Shown piece by piece: positions 34,665-44,188 of a DNA stretch of 64,000 nt (position 1 is its first letter; every line of letters begins with the position of its first letter). The notes below the pieces were generated by a model. That model ran no database searches. It saw only the letters and a program-made list of their open reading frames with translations, and was not told where the DNA came from. The translations under genes were made by a program, and so were the position numbers. The DNA lies in contig NZ_RBCJ01000001.1 in assembly GCF_003626755.1 (NCBI RefSeq), positions 558,001 through 622,000 on the forward strand, given 5' to 3'. The stretch is from Ulvibacterium marinum (GTDB lineage: Bacteria; Bacteroidota; Bacteroidia; Flavobacteriales; Flavobacteriaceae).

Positions 34665-36017
34665 TTAATATGCCTTTTCCTCGCCGGAGAAGGCATTAAT
34701 TACGGTTTGAACTATAATCTTAATATCCAAAAAGAATGACCAGTTCTCTACATAAAAAATATCGAATTTAATTCTATTCTGAATATCACTGTCCTTTTCG
34801 ATTTCACCTCTATATCCTCTAACCTGTGCCAAACCTGTAATCCCAGGCTTTACAAAATGCCGTAGCATATACTTGTCTACTTTACTGGCATACTCATCCG
34901 TATGCTTGAGCATGTGAGGACGGGGGCCGACTACTGACATATTGCCAAAGAATACATTGTAGAACTGCGGGAGTTCATCAATGCTGGTACGACGTATAAA
35001 CCTACCAATTTTGGTTACCCGCATGTCGTTCTTTTCTGCCTGAATTGCATCCGCCCTACTGTTCACGGTCATTGATCGAAACTTAAAACATTGAAATTCC
35101 CGATTATCAAAACCCGTTCGTTTTTGTATGAAAAAGATGGGGCCTTTGGACTCCAAACGAATCAATATGGCCAAAAGAGGGCCTAACCATAATAAAATAC
35201 CTAATATCGTAACTAATGAAAATACAATGTCAAAAGTTCTTTTAAAAAAGGCATTAAAACTATTATGCAAGGGTATATCTCTTAAGGAAAGTATGGGCAG
35301 GTAATCATAATATTCAAACTTCAATTTTTTTGAGAATATTTTTTTGTTGTCCGGTAAAAATTTAAGTGTTTTCAGATTATTGTCAGCATAATCAATGAAT
35401 TCCGTAATTTCAAAATCCGTTAATTCAGAAACCGAGCAGTATATTTCATCGATTTTGTTCTCCGAAATATATTCAAAAGTGGTGGCGGTGCTAAAGTCTC
35501 TGGCATTGGGACTAAATTGTTTCACGAATTGATATCCAAATTCCGTTCTTTCATTGAAAACCTTAATTAGTTGGTGGGTCTTTTTATTCTTCCCAATTAC
35601 TACAACTCTTCTGATATTACCTCTGACACGACGCCTATATTTCATTAATAGAATGTAGTTCAGGAATTTTATGGAAAATACCGCAATGAAAGTGAAAATG
35701 AAATACTGGCCTAAAGAAAGCCTACTAATATTGGGTTGTTTAAAAAACCCTATAAACGCATATAATAGGAGAAAAAAAAACACAAACTGTACAAAAAGTA
35801 ACTTTAAAATATGTACTACCTTGGTATATCGATGAACTTTGTAAAACTCGTTCCTAAAAGAAATTATAATCCAAGCTAATGAAATATAGCTATGGAAAAG
35901 AATTGGAAATTGGAACTGAATGGGAAGATAGTGGGCAAGGAGGTTGACAACCAGTAAATCTATTACATATGAAATTGGGGTAATAAATCCAGAATATCTT
36001 CCTTGTTTAAAAAACAT
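34665..36017 (-). CDS. Initiating polyprenyl-phosphate sugar-1-phosphate transferase (WbaP/WcaJ type)
   Basis: A 450-aa enzyme of the bacterial sugar transferase family. Four N-terminal helices (about 12-120) and a CoA-binding-like domain (about 135-250) precede the catalytic domain, which starts with the re-entrant helix KRTFDIVFSLVTILGILLW and contains FKFRSM, RRTSIDELPQFYNV and VKPGITGLAQVRG. It loads the first sugar phosphate onto undecaprenyl phosphate and so starts each repeat unit. It lies between the DUF1972 transferase and the SDR gene. Confidence 0.93.
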   Translation of the reverse strand: MFFKQGRYSGFITPISYVIDLLVVNLLAHYLPIQFQFPILFHSYISLAWIIISFRNEFYKVHRYTKVVHILKLLFVQFVFFFLLLYAFIGFFKQPNISRLSLGQYFIFTFIAVFSIKFLNYILLMKYRRRVRGNIRRVVVIGKNKKTHQLIKVFNERTEFGYQFVKQFSPNARDFSTATTFEYISENKIDEIYCSVSELTDFEITEFIDYADNNLKTLKFLPDNKKIFSKKLKFEYYDYLPILSLRDIPLHNSFNAFFKRTFDIVFSLVTILGILLWLGPLLAILIRLESKGPIFFIQKRTGFDNREFQCFKFRSMTVNSRADAIQAEKNDMRVTKIGRFIRRTSIDELPQFYNVFFGNMSVVGPRPHMLKHTDEYASKVDKYMLRHFVKPGITGLAQVRGYRGEIEKDSDIQNRIKFDIFYVENWSFFLDIKIIVQTVINAFSGEEKAY

Positions 36018-36070
36018 ATTTTGTCTAAAATTAAATATTTGTCAGGCGGCCCTAAATAATTACTTGGTTA

Positions 36071-37168
36071 CTATTCATTTTTCATCTTCCTACACTTTAT
36101 GATAAAGCTCTCGTATTTGCTATTAATTAAATTCCAATTGAATTTTTCTTCAATCTTCCTTTTGTTATTTTCTACAAAATTCTCATAATCCTGTTTTCGT
36201 AGGCACATTTTTATGGATACATCATTTGCCGTTTTAAAATAGTGCGCATCTTCCCCTAAAATACTTCTATTAAATATATTATCATTTGAAACTATTAAAC
36301 AGCCGGAAGCCATTGCCTCCAATAAAGAAGGATTTGTACCCCCTACAGAATGGCCATGAAAATACAAATTTGAAAAATATCTTAAATTATTCAAATGTTC
36401 CATATTATAGATTCCCCCAAGGAACCTTATATGAGTTGCAGATTTGAATTTTGCTTTAATATATTTACCAAACTTGGTTTCATGTTTTCCAATTACCAAA
36501 AGCGGCTTATTTGATTTACTGGATACGACACCTTGAAGGATGACCTCAATATTATTTTCTGGTTCAAGCCTGGCAATTAGCATATCATATTGATAAGATT
36601 TAACCCCAAATTTTTGAAGCACTTTGCAATTGGGTGATTGAAACAATTCCGCTCCGTAGGGGATATATAAGGATTCTTCCTTATATTTCTTCTTTAGATA
36701 CTCCTGTATGCCTAAGGAATCCGCTACTAGATGGTCGCTAGTTTTGATGGCAAGACATTCTGCAATTTTTAAAAATATTCGAGTTGGTTTTGAATATTTA
36801 CTTCTCTTCCATTCCAACCCATCCATATTGGTTACTATTATTGAGTTCTTTGGCAGTAACCATCCCCAAATAGAACTACTAGTATATCCCAGTTGAAGAA
36901 TAACATCCAAATGTCTCTTCCTACTATCCAAAATACAGTTGAAATCGTATACAAATTGCCCGGCTGTTCCAATTTTATCCTCCGGATCATTCTTATGGGC
37001 TATGTTCACTCCTCTCCAAATCTTATCTTGATAGGGATGCGTATGTGAATTGTAAACAAAAACATCATGCCCTTTGTTGGCCAAATATTCTGAAAGATAT
37101 TCTGCAAATTGTTCAAACCCTCCATGATTATTTGGTATACCTCTCGTTCCCAGAATCGCTATTTTCAA
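36071..37168 (-). CDS. DUF1972 family glycosyltransferase (GT4-like)
   Basis: A 365-aa GT-B enzyme. The start is a TTG at 37168: the canonical N-terminus MKIAILGTRGIPNNHGGFEQFAEYL begins there and an in-frame stop lies a few codons upstream. The DUF1972 domain covers about 1-180; the C-terminal donor domain has LLEAMASGCLIVSND. Relatives are rhamnosyltransferases, which would fit the rmlABC genes in this locus, but the donor is inferred. It overlaps the ligase-like gene upstream by 41 bp. Confidence 0.88.
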   Translation of the reverse strand: MKIAILGTRGIPNNHGGFEQFAEYLSEYLANKGHDVFVYNSHTHPYQDKIWRGVNIAHKNDPEDKIGTAGQFVYDFNCILDSRKRHLDVILQLGYTSSSIWGWLLPKNSIIVTNMDGLEWKRSKYSKPTRIFLKIAECLAIKTSDHLVADSLGIQEYLKKKYKEESLYIPYGAELFQSPNCKVLQKFGVKSYQYDMLIARLEPENNIEVILQGVVSSKSNKPLLVIGKHETKFGKYIKAKFKSATHIRFLGGIYNMEHLNNLRYFSNLYFHGHSVGGTNPSLLEAMASGCLIVSNDNIFNRSILGEDAHYFKTANDVSIKMCLRKQDYENFVENNKRKIEEKFNWNLINSKYESFIIKCRKMKNE

Positions 37169-38423
37169 TATTTCTATGATTTAGAAGAAAAAAAGTATTG
37201 AAAAAATAAAAGAAAATTATTCCTTTATTTCTCAATAAGGGCACCTCAAAGATAAAGACAAAGCACGCTGCTATCAAGAAAAACAAGTGCATCTTGTCTC
37301 TATGATTTATTGCATGCTTAAAACTGCATATTAAATACCACAAAAAAAATAACAAAACAAAAAACCCATAGTTAATCAGTATATGCACAAATTGGTTGTG
37401 GACATTGAATCCTTCATACCAATTAGGCCCCAAATTATAAGAGAAATAATAATAGTCCAGATAGTCCTGAACATCACCTTGTCCATAACCAACAAAAAGT
37501 TTGTTATCTTGAACCAAATGATATATTGCTATACGAAGAAAAATGTATCTTAATTCTAGATCACTTATTCCCATTTTTTCATCATAGGTAAACCTCTTTT
37601 TCTGATGAAAATTATTTGTTGGTTCAAAGGATGCAATGTTCGAATCAAAAGTCAAACCATCCAAGAACCGGTTTTTAATTACCGGAATCGTAAAAACTCC
37701 ACTTGTTACAATCAAAAGAGCGAAAACATAAAATATTCTTCTTTTAGATCGCTTTAATTGATAAAAAAACATACCCAAAAAGAAGATGGAATCAATAAAG
37801 AGTACCGCTTTCGAGGCGCAAAACAAAAGTCCAAGAGCTAGTATTACTATAGAGGTTGCAATTGAAATACTCTCTCTCCTCGAAACACAATAAATCTTAT
37901 TCAGGCCATAAAACATAGACAATGAAAGATATAAAGAATAGTAAACTGGATGCTGGTCATATAAGGATGTAAAACTATGAAAAGTTAGTTCTTCTAATGT
38001 GGCCCCATTAAATGCAATGAATATGGCGTGACACAATAAAACAAGTGTGCCTACAACTGTTGCGATGAAAAAGGTGCTCAAAACCCTATTTACGTTTTGT
38101 TTTCTTAAATCGGCATTTGATAAGATTATTACTAATACCCATAGAAGTAACTGTCGGTCAAGTTGGGCAAGCCCTTTTACATAGTCCTTGCTCAACAGGC
38201 CACTAGCGGCAGAAATTAAAAAAAAACATATAGGGAATAACAATGAAAGTGATTTAAGCTTATATAAGTTCGCTTTGTCAAAAAAGCAAAGGTTAAATAC
38301 AAGTGCTAAAATTAAGGCAATGTTGCCAAAATTAATTTTAAATGGCATTGCAACCACTATAAGGCACAGCAAAAGGATTTTTACTCTTTGTTTGTGTAGG
38401 AAATAGTTTGTAATGACACTCAT
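37128..38423 (-). CDS. O-antigen ligase/polymerase-like membrane protein (2 of 3)
   Basis: A 431-aa protein with about 11 hydrophobic helices and the WaaL/Wzy-C type loop: LFVGYGQGDVQDYL and NVHNQFVHILINYGF, with the conserved His-Asn-Gln. It overlaps the neighbouring glycosyltransferase genes on both sides (4 bp and 41 bp), so it belongs to the same unit. Whether it is Wzy or WaaL cannot be settled; there are three such proteins in the locus. Confidence 0.83.
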   Translation of the reverse strand: MSVITNYFLHKQRVKILLLCLIVVAMPFKINFGNIALILALVFNLCFFDKANLYKLKSLSLLFPICFFLISAASGLLSKDYVKGLAQLDRQLLLWVLVIILSNADLRKQNVNRVLSTFFIATVVGTLVLLCHAIFIAFNGATLEELTFHSFTSLYDQHPVYYSLYLSLSMFYGLNKIYCVSRRESISIATSIVILALGLLFCASKAVLFIDSIFFLGMFFYQLKRSKRRIFYVFALLIVTSGVFTIPVIKNRFLDGLTFDSNIASFEPTNNFHQKKRFTYDEKMGISDLELRYIFLRIAIYHLVQDNKLFVGYGQGDVQDYLDYYYFSYNLGPNWYEGFNVHNQFVHILINYGFFVLLFFLWYLICSFKHAINHRDKMHLFFLIAACFVFIFEVPLLRNKGIIFFYFFNTFFLLNHRNIENSDSGNERYTK

Positions 38424-39601
38424 AAAGTTTGCTGAAGTAGTGTCAAAAGTTCATTGGTCTTTGTTTGCCAAGAATGTGAATCAGAATTGATTTTTACACG
38501 ATTATTTTCTTTGTTCATTATTTCGTGAGCAAATTCCTCTGCACTATGTATAATATATAGATGCTCTATTAAATCTTCCAATCCATTGGAATTTGTTCCT
38601 ACCACTTTCTTGTTAGTTGCCAAATATTCATAGCCTTTAATGGTGTTAGCACCAGATTTTCTTTCCTCTTCAACTACATAGGGTACAATACAAACATCGA
38701 AATTCTTCACATAATTTGGATAATCGTCATAATGTTTGTCCCCTAGATAATGAAAATTATTTCCCTTTTCGATGCTCTTAAAAACATTTTTATCCAATAT
38801 TTGACCCACAAACACAAAAGAAACATTCTCTGCCAGTTTCATGGTTTCATTTAATAGCCCAACATCGATCAGCTGTGTAATCTTTCCTCCAAAACCAACT
38901 ATTGGTTTTGGTATACTTTTGAGGTCTTCCGGCATTTCTTCCTTATCGCTTTCCTTGGCAAACCTAACCACGTCTACACCATTACTTATCAAATGAATTT
39001 TCTGGGGCTTATAGGTGTTCTTGAAAGTACGCCGATTGTCCTTTGAATTGGTTATCCAAAAATCACACCTTTTAGCGAAATACTCATAGTATTTGACAAT
39101 TTCGTCCTTTAAATGGAAATACACCCCGAATTTTGCAAAATTGTCCCACGCATCGAATAAAGATATTTCTGGATTTAAATTTTCAGAAATTTGATAGGCA
39201 AAAATATTTTGGTTCAACAAAAAATATTGGTTTTGAATACCAAGTTTCTGAAAAGCATTGTTAATGAACTTAATATACCTGGGCTCACCATATTTTTGTA
39301 TAAACCACCGGTATCCCTTGAAAATTTGACCCAAAATGTCATAGGATACAAAATCTATCAAGTACGAACCTTCTTCAATTTCATAAAGTTTAAAATTATC
39401 TCTGGCATAAATTACTTTTCCTTGTATTAACCCTAACTTTTTCTTTAAAACTATCTCGAGTATGGTGGTCGGTCGATTAATTATTACTTTTAAAATTTTC
39501 TTGTTTTTATTAAGTTCTTCAATGAAATGAGCATCTCTGGTTCTAAAACCTTCTAACTGTATTTTTCGCCAATCATGAAAAGGAACAACTACTATATTCA
39601 T
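38420..39601 (-). CDS. Glycosyltransferase, GT4-like
   Basis: The start is the ATG at 39601 (MNIVVVPFHDWRKIQLEGF), 393 aa; an open frame reaches a TTG at 39655 but would overlap the lipoprotein end region. The GT-B fold is seen from the acceptor domain and the C-terminal segment PIVGFGGKITQLIDVGLLNETM, then the donor end VCIVPYVVEEERKSGANTIKGYEYLA with the E-x7-E-like acidic pair. Donor and acceptor are unknown. It overlaps the downstream ligase-like gene by 4 bp. Confidence 0.82.
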   Translation of the reverse strand: MNIVVVPFHDWRKIQLEGFRTRDAHFIEELNKNKKILKVIINRPTTILEIVLKKKLGLIQGKVIYARDNFKLYEIEEGSYLIDFVSYDILGQIFKGYRWFIQKYGEPRYIKFINNAFQKLGIQNQYFLLNQNIFAYQISENLNPEISLFDAWDNFAKFGVYFHLKDEIVKYYEYFAKRCDFWITNSKDNRRTFKNTYKPQKIHLISNGVDVVRFAKESDKEEMPEDLKSIPKPIVGFGGKITQLIDVGLLNETMKLAENVSFVFVGQILDKNVFKSIEKGNNFHYLGDKHYDDYPNYVKNFDVCIVPYVVEEERKSGANTIKGYEYLATNKKVVGTNSNGLEDLIEHLYIIHSAEEFAHEIMNKENNRVKINSDSHSWQTKTNELLTLLQQTL

Positions 39602-39644
39602 GTGGTTCTTAATTTTATTAGGATGATTTTTCAAAGGCTTTGTT

Positions 39645-40184
39645 TTAAAATTCAATTTTTATCTTCTTATTCAATACAGGATGAGAGATTATAAATGGAT
39701 CTCTTCTATTCTTTTTTTCAACAAAACCAAACCTTCCACTATTGCCTTTCAACTTAAGATACTCATTGGGGACAAAAAAATATGGGATTAAACTGTCCTT
39801 TATTTGTATGACATTTTGCTTGTACTTGAGCTTTATTTCGGTTATGCTAACCTCTTTTTGTTGAGTATTTTCTCCCAAATCAATTCTAAAACTAACAGGT
39901 ACAACTCGCTCAGGTAATTCAAACCGTATTTCTTGAAATAAAGAATCTCCCAACACTTTTTGTCTTATTTTTTTGTCTGAATGAAACGAATTTACAGATT
40001 GTTCTTCTATAAAATACAACTCAAGTACATCATCCTTTTCAATTTTCAACCTTAAGGAGATTTCAAAACTATTGCCCAATTCTTGATTTATAAACCTATC
40101 CACGCATGAAGTTGTCTCCCAATTTTTATTAAAGGAACAAGCCGTCACAGAAAAGGAAATAAATATGAGAACCTTGAAATTCAT
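39645..40184 (-). CDS. Lipoprotein made of the AlgJ-like protein's N-terminal domain alone
   Basis: A 179-aa lipoprotein: signal peptide 3-15, lipobox SVTAC with Cys16. The mature part matches, by eye, residues about 30-165 of the AlgJ-like protein at 51807-53516: DDVLELYFIEE against EDIFQLYYRE, SFRIDLGEN against HFRFDYGNR, VSITEIKLKY against VLINEITFAY, and DPFIISHPVL against NPFLLSRDLE. The spacing of these blocks is kept. It is beta-rich and may be a carbohydrate-binding or docking domain. It lies between Wzy-like and GT4-like genes. Confidence 0.72.
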   Translation of the reverse strand: MNFKVLIFISFSVTACSFNKNWETTSCVDRFINQELGNSFEISLRLKIEKDDVLELYFIEEQSVNSFHSDKKIRQKVLGDSLFQEIRFELPERVVPVSFRIDLGENTQQKEVSITEIKLKYKQNVIQIKDSLIPYFFVPNEYLKLKGNSGRFGFVEKKNRRDPFIISHPVLNKKIKIEF

Positions 40185-40221
40185 TTCAGCAATTTATGCG
40201 GTGATAAGTACTACTCTGGTT

Positions 40222-41442
40222 TCATTCTTGGGTTATTTTAGACTGCAGAAGTTTACTTCTACTATTTCTTATAAGTAAAAAAGAGAGCATCATTGCAAGG
40301 TCGGAATACGCATTGGTCATAAACAAATACATAAGAAACACTAGAGAAAGCAACAAAGCTGATTCCTTTTTCAAGTTTAAGGATTTTATTAGAGTGAAAG
40401 CCAAAAATATCACTATTAAAAGACCTAATAACCCCAAATCATTGTATGTCCATATTAGCTGAGAAAAATGCTTTGTTTGCTTAAATTTTCCAGTGAAAAT
40501 ATCGAAGTAGTCATAGGGGCCATTTCCCATAACCTTTAAATCCTTTTTAGCTGCGTAGACGACCACAATTTGTGGCCTCTTTGCATATGTTTTATCAAAG
40601 GCTATTTGAGACTCTTGAGGGGTGTATTTATTCTTAAAAAAATAATATTGTCCATCTATTTCTGGGATGAGAAGTGCAGTGTTGAATAATAGATATCCTA
40701 CAAATACCATTATAAACATTCCTATAAAGTTTATTTTTTTGTACAACCAGATTAAAAGATAGTACCCCAGTATCATAATCAAAACAAGCTTGGTAAGGTT
40801 AGACTCCATAATAAATATGGTCAAAGCTAGATAGCCAATTAAGAACCACTCATAACTTCGTAAGGGGCTGAACTTGCGTTTATAAACCAAATTAAGCATA
40901 TATATTAAAAGAAAAAATCCCAAGGAATGGTCCCCTTTTATAAAAAATGAACCGAACATAAAATCATATTCTCCAATACCTTGATTTGAATTGTTCAACA
41001 AAATTAGAAAGTCGTAGCCAAATTTCTGAAGTAAAATTATGGGCAATTGTATAAGCACAACAAATTCAAAAAATTTGTTCAAAAAACCATGAATCTTGAT
41101 GCTTCTTCTTTCAAAAATCTTGAAAATATAAAATACACTGAACGGCATTATTGGAAATATACAATAAAGCAGCGTTCTGGACATCCCTTTATCATGAATT
41201 ATTCCTGTAATTACAATTATCAGGAGATAGGCAAAACACCATATGAAAATACGATCAAAAAAGAATGTTTTGGTCGCTATTATATGTGCAAAAACCAAAA
41301 AGATAAACAATATCAAGATTAGAAGAGTAAGTGCCGTATTCGGTATTCCGAAAAAATACTGAATTGTACCACCAAACAGAAAAACCAAAAACAAAAGGCC
41401 TATGAAAACGACTTTAAAGAATATGTTCAGTTTTAAATTCAT
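40222..41442 (-). CDS. Wzy-like O-antigen polymerase candidate (3 of 3)
   Basis: A 406-aa protein with about 11 to 12 membrane helices and strongly AT-rich coding. The central periplasmic loop contains KDLKVMGNGPYDYFDIFTGKFKQTKHFSQLIWTYNDLGLLGL, resembling the Wzy/WaaL loop but lacking the canonical NxHNxF. Its place directly next to Wzx makes it the best Wzy candidate for the pseudaminic acid repeat unit. It lies 12 bp after wzx. Confidence 0.7.
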   Translation of the reverse strand: MNLKLNIFFKVVFIGLLFLVFLFGGTIQYFFGIPNTALTLLILILFIFLVFAHIIATKTFFFDRIFIWCFAYLLIIVITGIIHDKGMSRTLLYCIFPIMPFSVFYIFKIFERRSIKIHGFLNKFFEFVVLIQLPIILLQKFGYDFLILLNNSNQGIGEYDFMFGSFFIKGDHSLGFFLLIYMLNLVYKRKFSPLRSYEWFLIGYLALTIFIMESNLTKLVLIMILGYYLLIWLYKKINFIGMFIMVFVGYLLFNTALLIPEIDGQYYFFKNKYTPQESQIAFDKTYAKRPQIVVVYAAKKDLKVMGNGPYDYFDIFTGKFKQTKHFSQLIWTYNDLGLLGLLIVIFLAFTLIKSLNLKKESALLLSLVFLMYLFMTNAYSDLAMMLSFLLIRNSRSKLLQSKITQE

Positions 41443-41454
41443 TATGTAACAAAA

Positions 41455-42879
41455 CTAAAGTTTCATTATTCTAATAATTTTCAATTCTTTTCGTGCATGC
41501 CACAAGGTTAGAAGTAGAATAACTAAAAATATTAAGATACGCACTAGGATATTGTCGAAATTCGTAAAATAAAATACGGCCAGGGATATTAGAAAGAAAA
41601 GTGCTGGAACCACTATCAAAATTACCGTTGAATACGCAATAGATACAAATTTTTTGTAGGCCCTGCTCAAACCTAAAACCAAAATAAGTTTAGTAATTAG
41701 GGTTGCGCCCGAAGCCCCCACCATCCCATATTTTATAATCAAAAAATAATTCAAAATCATGTTCAGAATAGCGGCCGATATTGTAAATAGGGGTAAAACC
41801 CTACTTCCGTTTTTCTCTATGTTGTAGAAGAGTGGGGCAGAGAAAAAATAATAGACGCCGTGATACACAAAAGCAAATGAAATGAATGGCAAAACCAACC
41901 AAGCATCGTGATATTCTTCGGGAGTTACCCAAGCGATTACTTCCTTACCAAAAAACGATATCCCTAAAGCCACTAGACAATAGCACAACACCAATAGCTC
42001 CGCAACCCTCGGTATTTTTTCATGGTTGTTCATTTTCACTAGCCCATTGAACCATGGCACAAACGCTTGGTTCACTCCTGATGAAATAAGAAAGATTATA
42101 CCGCCAAAAGTACTCCCTAAAGTGTAGATGCCCGTTATGGATGTAGACAAAAGGTGATTAATAAATAATCGGTCTATGATTGCGGTAGCAACCCCTGAAA
42201 GCGAATGCGGTACAAGTGGCAGTGAATAATTTAATGCTTGTTTTAAGAAGAATTTATCAACACCAAATGAAAATTCATTTCTATAACGAACTACAGTAAG
42301 TGCACAAAAGATAATGTTTGTTAAACTTAATGCTCCGATTACCCCCTTTGCACCGAGTCTTAGAACGACTACACCAATGAGAATAAAAGTAAGATTGGTC
42401 AGGAAAAAGAATAGATTGTTCTTGCCGTATTCCTTGCCTCGCTGCTTCGCCTGAAGAATAGTTTGGTATATCGCAAAAATTGGATTAAAAAGTACGGAAA
42501 CCATGCCCAAAAGCATGTACGGAAAAAATGTTACGTTATCAAGGAAAGGATCTAATAAATACTGGTGCCCGACACCCAATATCACTGATAAGGAAATACT
42601 TATCAGGATGACGAAAGTGATAATTGTGCCAAAAAATCGCTTTATCTTTTCTTTATCATCCTTGTACTCATAGTAAAACCTATTTGCACTGCCATTGAGC
42701 GATAAGGTATACAAAATGCTCAGGAAAGCACTGATTGCAGTGACAACGGCAACGATTCCATAATCGAAAGGGGTAAGATAAATGGTCAAAATCGGGACCA
42801 TCAAAAAGTTGATCCCCTTTTGGAGGAGAGCCAACAAGCTATATATACTTGAATTTTGAAGGATTTTACTATTTCTCAT
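41455..42879 (-). CDS. wzx: Oligosaccharide flippase (Wzx)
   Basis: I choose the ATG at 42879 (MRNSKILQNSSIYSLLALLQ), 474 aa; an upstream TTG at 42900 adds seven residues. It has about 14 hydrophobic helices and the usual MVPILTIYLTPFDYGIVAVV start of polysaccharide flippases. It moves undecaprenyl-linked repeat units across the inner membrane. It overlaps the upstream glycosyltransferase-like gene by 11 bp and is followed by the Wzy candidate. Confidence 0.9.
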   Translation of the reverse strand: MRNSKILQNSSIYSLLALLQKGINFLMVPILTIYLTPFDYGIVAVVTAISAFLSILYTLSLNGSANRFYYEYKDDKEKIKRFFGTIITFVILISISLSVILGVGHQYLLDPFLDNVTFFPYMLLGMVSVLFNPIFAIYQTILQAKQRGKEYGKNNLFFFLTNLTFILIGVVVLRLGAKGVIGALSLTNIIFCALTVVRYRNEFSFGVDKFFLKQALNYSLPLVPHSLSGVATAIIDRLFINHLLSTSITGIYTLGSTFGGIIFLISSGVNQAFVPWFNGLVKMNNHEKIPRVAELLVLCYCLVALGISFFGKEVIAWVTPEEYHDAWLVLPFISFAFVYHGVYYFFSAPLFYNIEKNGSRVLPLFTISAAILNMILNYFLIIKYGMVGASGATLITKLILVLGLSRAYKKFVSIAYSTVILIVVPALFFLISLAVFYFTNFDNILVRILIFLVILLLTLWHARKELKIIRIMKL

Positions 42880-44125
42880 CCACTTGATTGATAGTCTCAA
42901 AAACCATGTCTACAATTTTATTCGTGGACTGTCCGTAAAAATCGGAATTAACCGCAGCATTATAAAATGCTGCCCTATTTCTTATATCTGGTTTTGCCAA
43001 TCTCAGTTGTGCGATTTTCAATTTTAATTCATCTATGTTTTTACAAAAATCTACAAGTCCGTTTCTGACGTATCCATAATAATCCAAAGCTTCACCCCGT
43101 TCAAAATTGTAGTACAGAGGGTATACGTTGAGCAAAGCCGCCTCCAAGTGAATCGAAGAATCTGCACAAATAATCCCATCCGTTCTTGCTAAAAATTGAA
43201 ATGCATTTTCACGGGATGGATCTGATAGTGAATAGCTGGCAAACTGGGATAAATCCCGTTGGTCACCAGGGTGTGGCCTAATTATTACTTCCAGATTTGG
43301 ATATTCTGCCTTTAACCATTCAACCAGCTTATTAATAACCTCTAAATCATCTAAAAGATTAAAAGGTATACCTACGGTGGTTAACTTTTCATTATTGTTA
43401 ACGTGATTGATATATTTATCAAACTTTGGCATGCCGACCAAAATGACTTCTGAATCGATTTGGCCACATTTTTTATACTTTACCAAGGCATCTTCACCTT
43501 CTAGGAACGCATAGCTAAACTCTAAAGGCGGAAAGTACTCCGATACCGATGCGTGCTGCACATAATAGGTTTTTATGCTCAGTTTCTTAGCTGCCAACAA
43601 CATGGCCCGAGCAATAATAAGATGATCGTTTGAAAATAGAATTGCTTTGGGCCTACTTTTTTTTAACAACCGCAAACACTCTTCGTATGAGCCATTGACC
43701 GCCAGCAACAGGTCATAATGCTCAATCGCCCTTTGTCGATTCTTCAAACTATAAAGGAATAGGGCAAATGGATAGATTAGATGGTAAAAGAACTTTAGCG
43801 GCAAATTGAAATATAGTGTGCCTGAATTAATTGTGGATCTAAACCTAAAAAAAGAAACAAACACCGAGCCTGGAATCCTTTCTTGAATATCTTTAAGAGC
43901 CACATAGTTATTTTGGGTCAAAGCCAAAAACCAAACTTGAGACTTCTCAAACTTCGTATTTCTAAAAATTCTTAAAAAGTCAGCGACTAGGTCTTTGGCA
44001 ATTAGACGAAGCTTTAGTTTTCTTGCCTTTGGTGAATATCGGTTTCTATGACTATCAGGAACTATTTCTAAAATTCCGCTTGCCCATAAGTAAATTATAT
44101 TGTTCCACCTTTCAAAAAGATTCAT
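42869..44125 (-). CDS. GT-B-fold glycosyltransferase, candidate nonulosonic acid transferase
   Basis: The start is the ATG at 44125 (MNLFERWNNIIYLW), 418 aa. The C-terminal half looks like the CDP-glycerol/sialyltransferase-type GT-B donor domain: IKTYYVQHASVSEYFPPLEFSYAFLEGEDAL, VILVGMPKFDKY, VIIRPHPGD and ICADSSIHLEAAL. The RPHPGD and DSS-x-H-LEA patterns recall polysialyltransferase-like enzymes. Next to pseI and wzx, it is the best candidate for moving CMP-pseudaminic acid onto the growing chain. Function is inferred. Confidence 0.65.
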   Translation of the reverse strand: MNLFERWNNIIYLWASGILEIVPDSHRNRYSPKARKLKLRLIAKDLVADFLRIFRNTKFEKSQVWFLALTQNNYVALKDIQERIPGSVFVSFFRFRSTINSGTLYFNLPLKFFYHLIYPFALFLYSLKNRQRAIEHYDLLLAVNGSYEECLRLLKKSRPKAILFSNDHLIIARAMLLAAKKLSIKTYYVQHASVSEYFPPLEFSYAFLEGEDALVKYKKCGQIDSEVILVGMPKFDKYINHVNNNEKLTTVGIPFNLLDDLEVINKLVEWLKAEYPNLEVIIRPHPGDQRDLSQFASYSLSDPSRENAFQFLARTDGIICADSSIHLEAALLNVYPLYYNFERGEALDYYGYVRNGLVDFCKNIDELKLKIAQLRLAKPDIRNRAAFYNAAVNSDFYGQSTNKIVDMVFETINQVDEK

Positions 44126-44188
44126 TGTCTTCAATAACTTTAGATGAAACTTCCGTTCTTATCTTTTCATCACAGGATGAAACAACAA

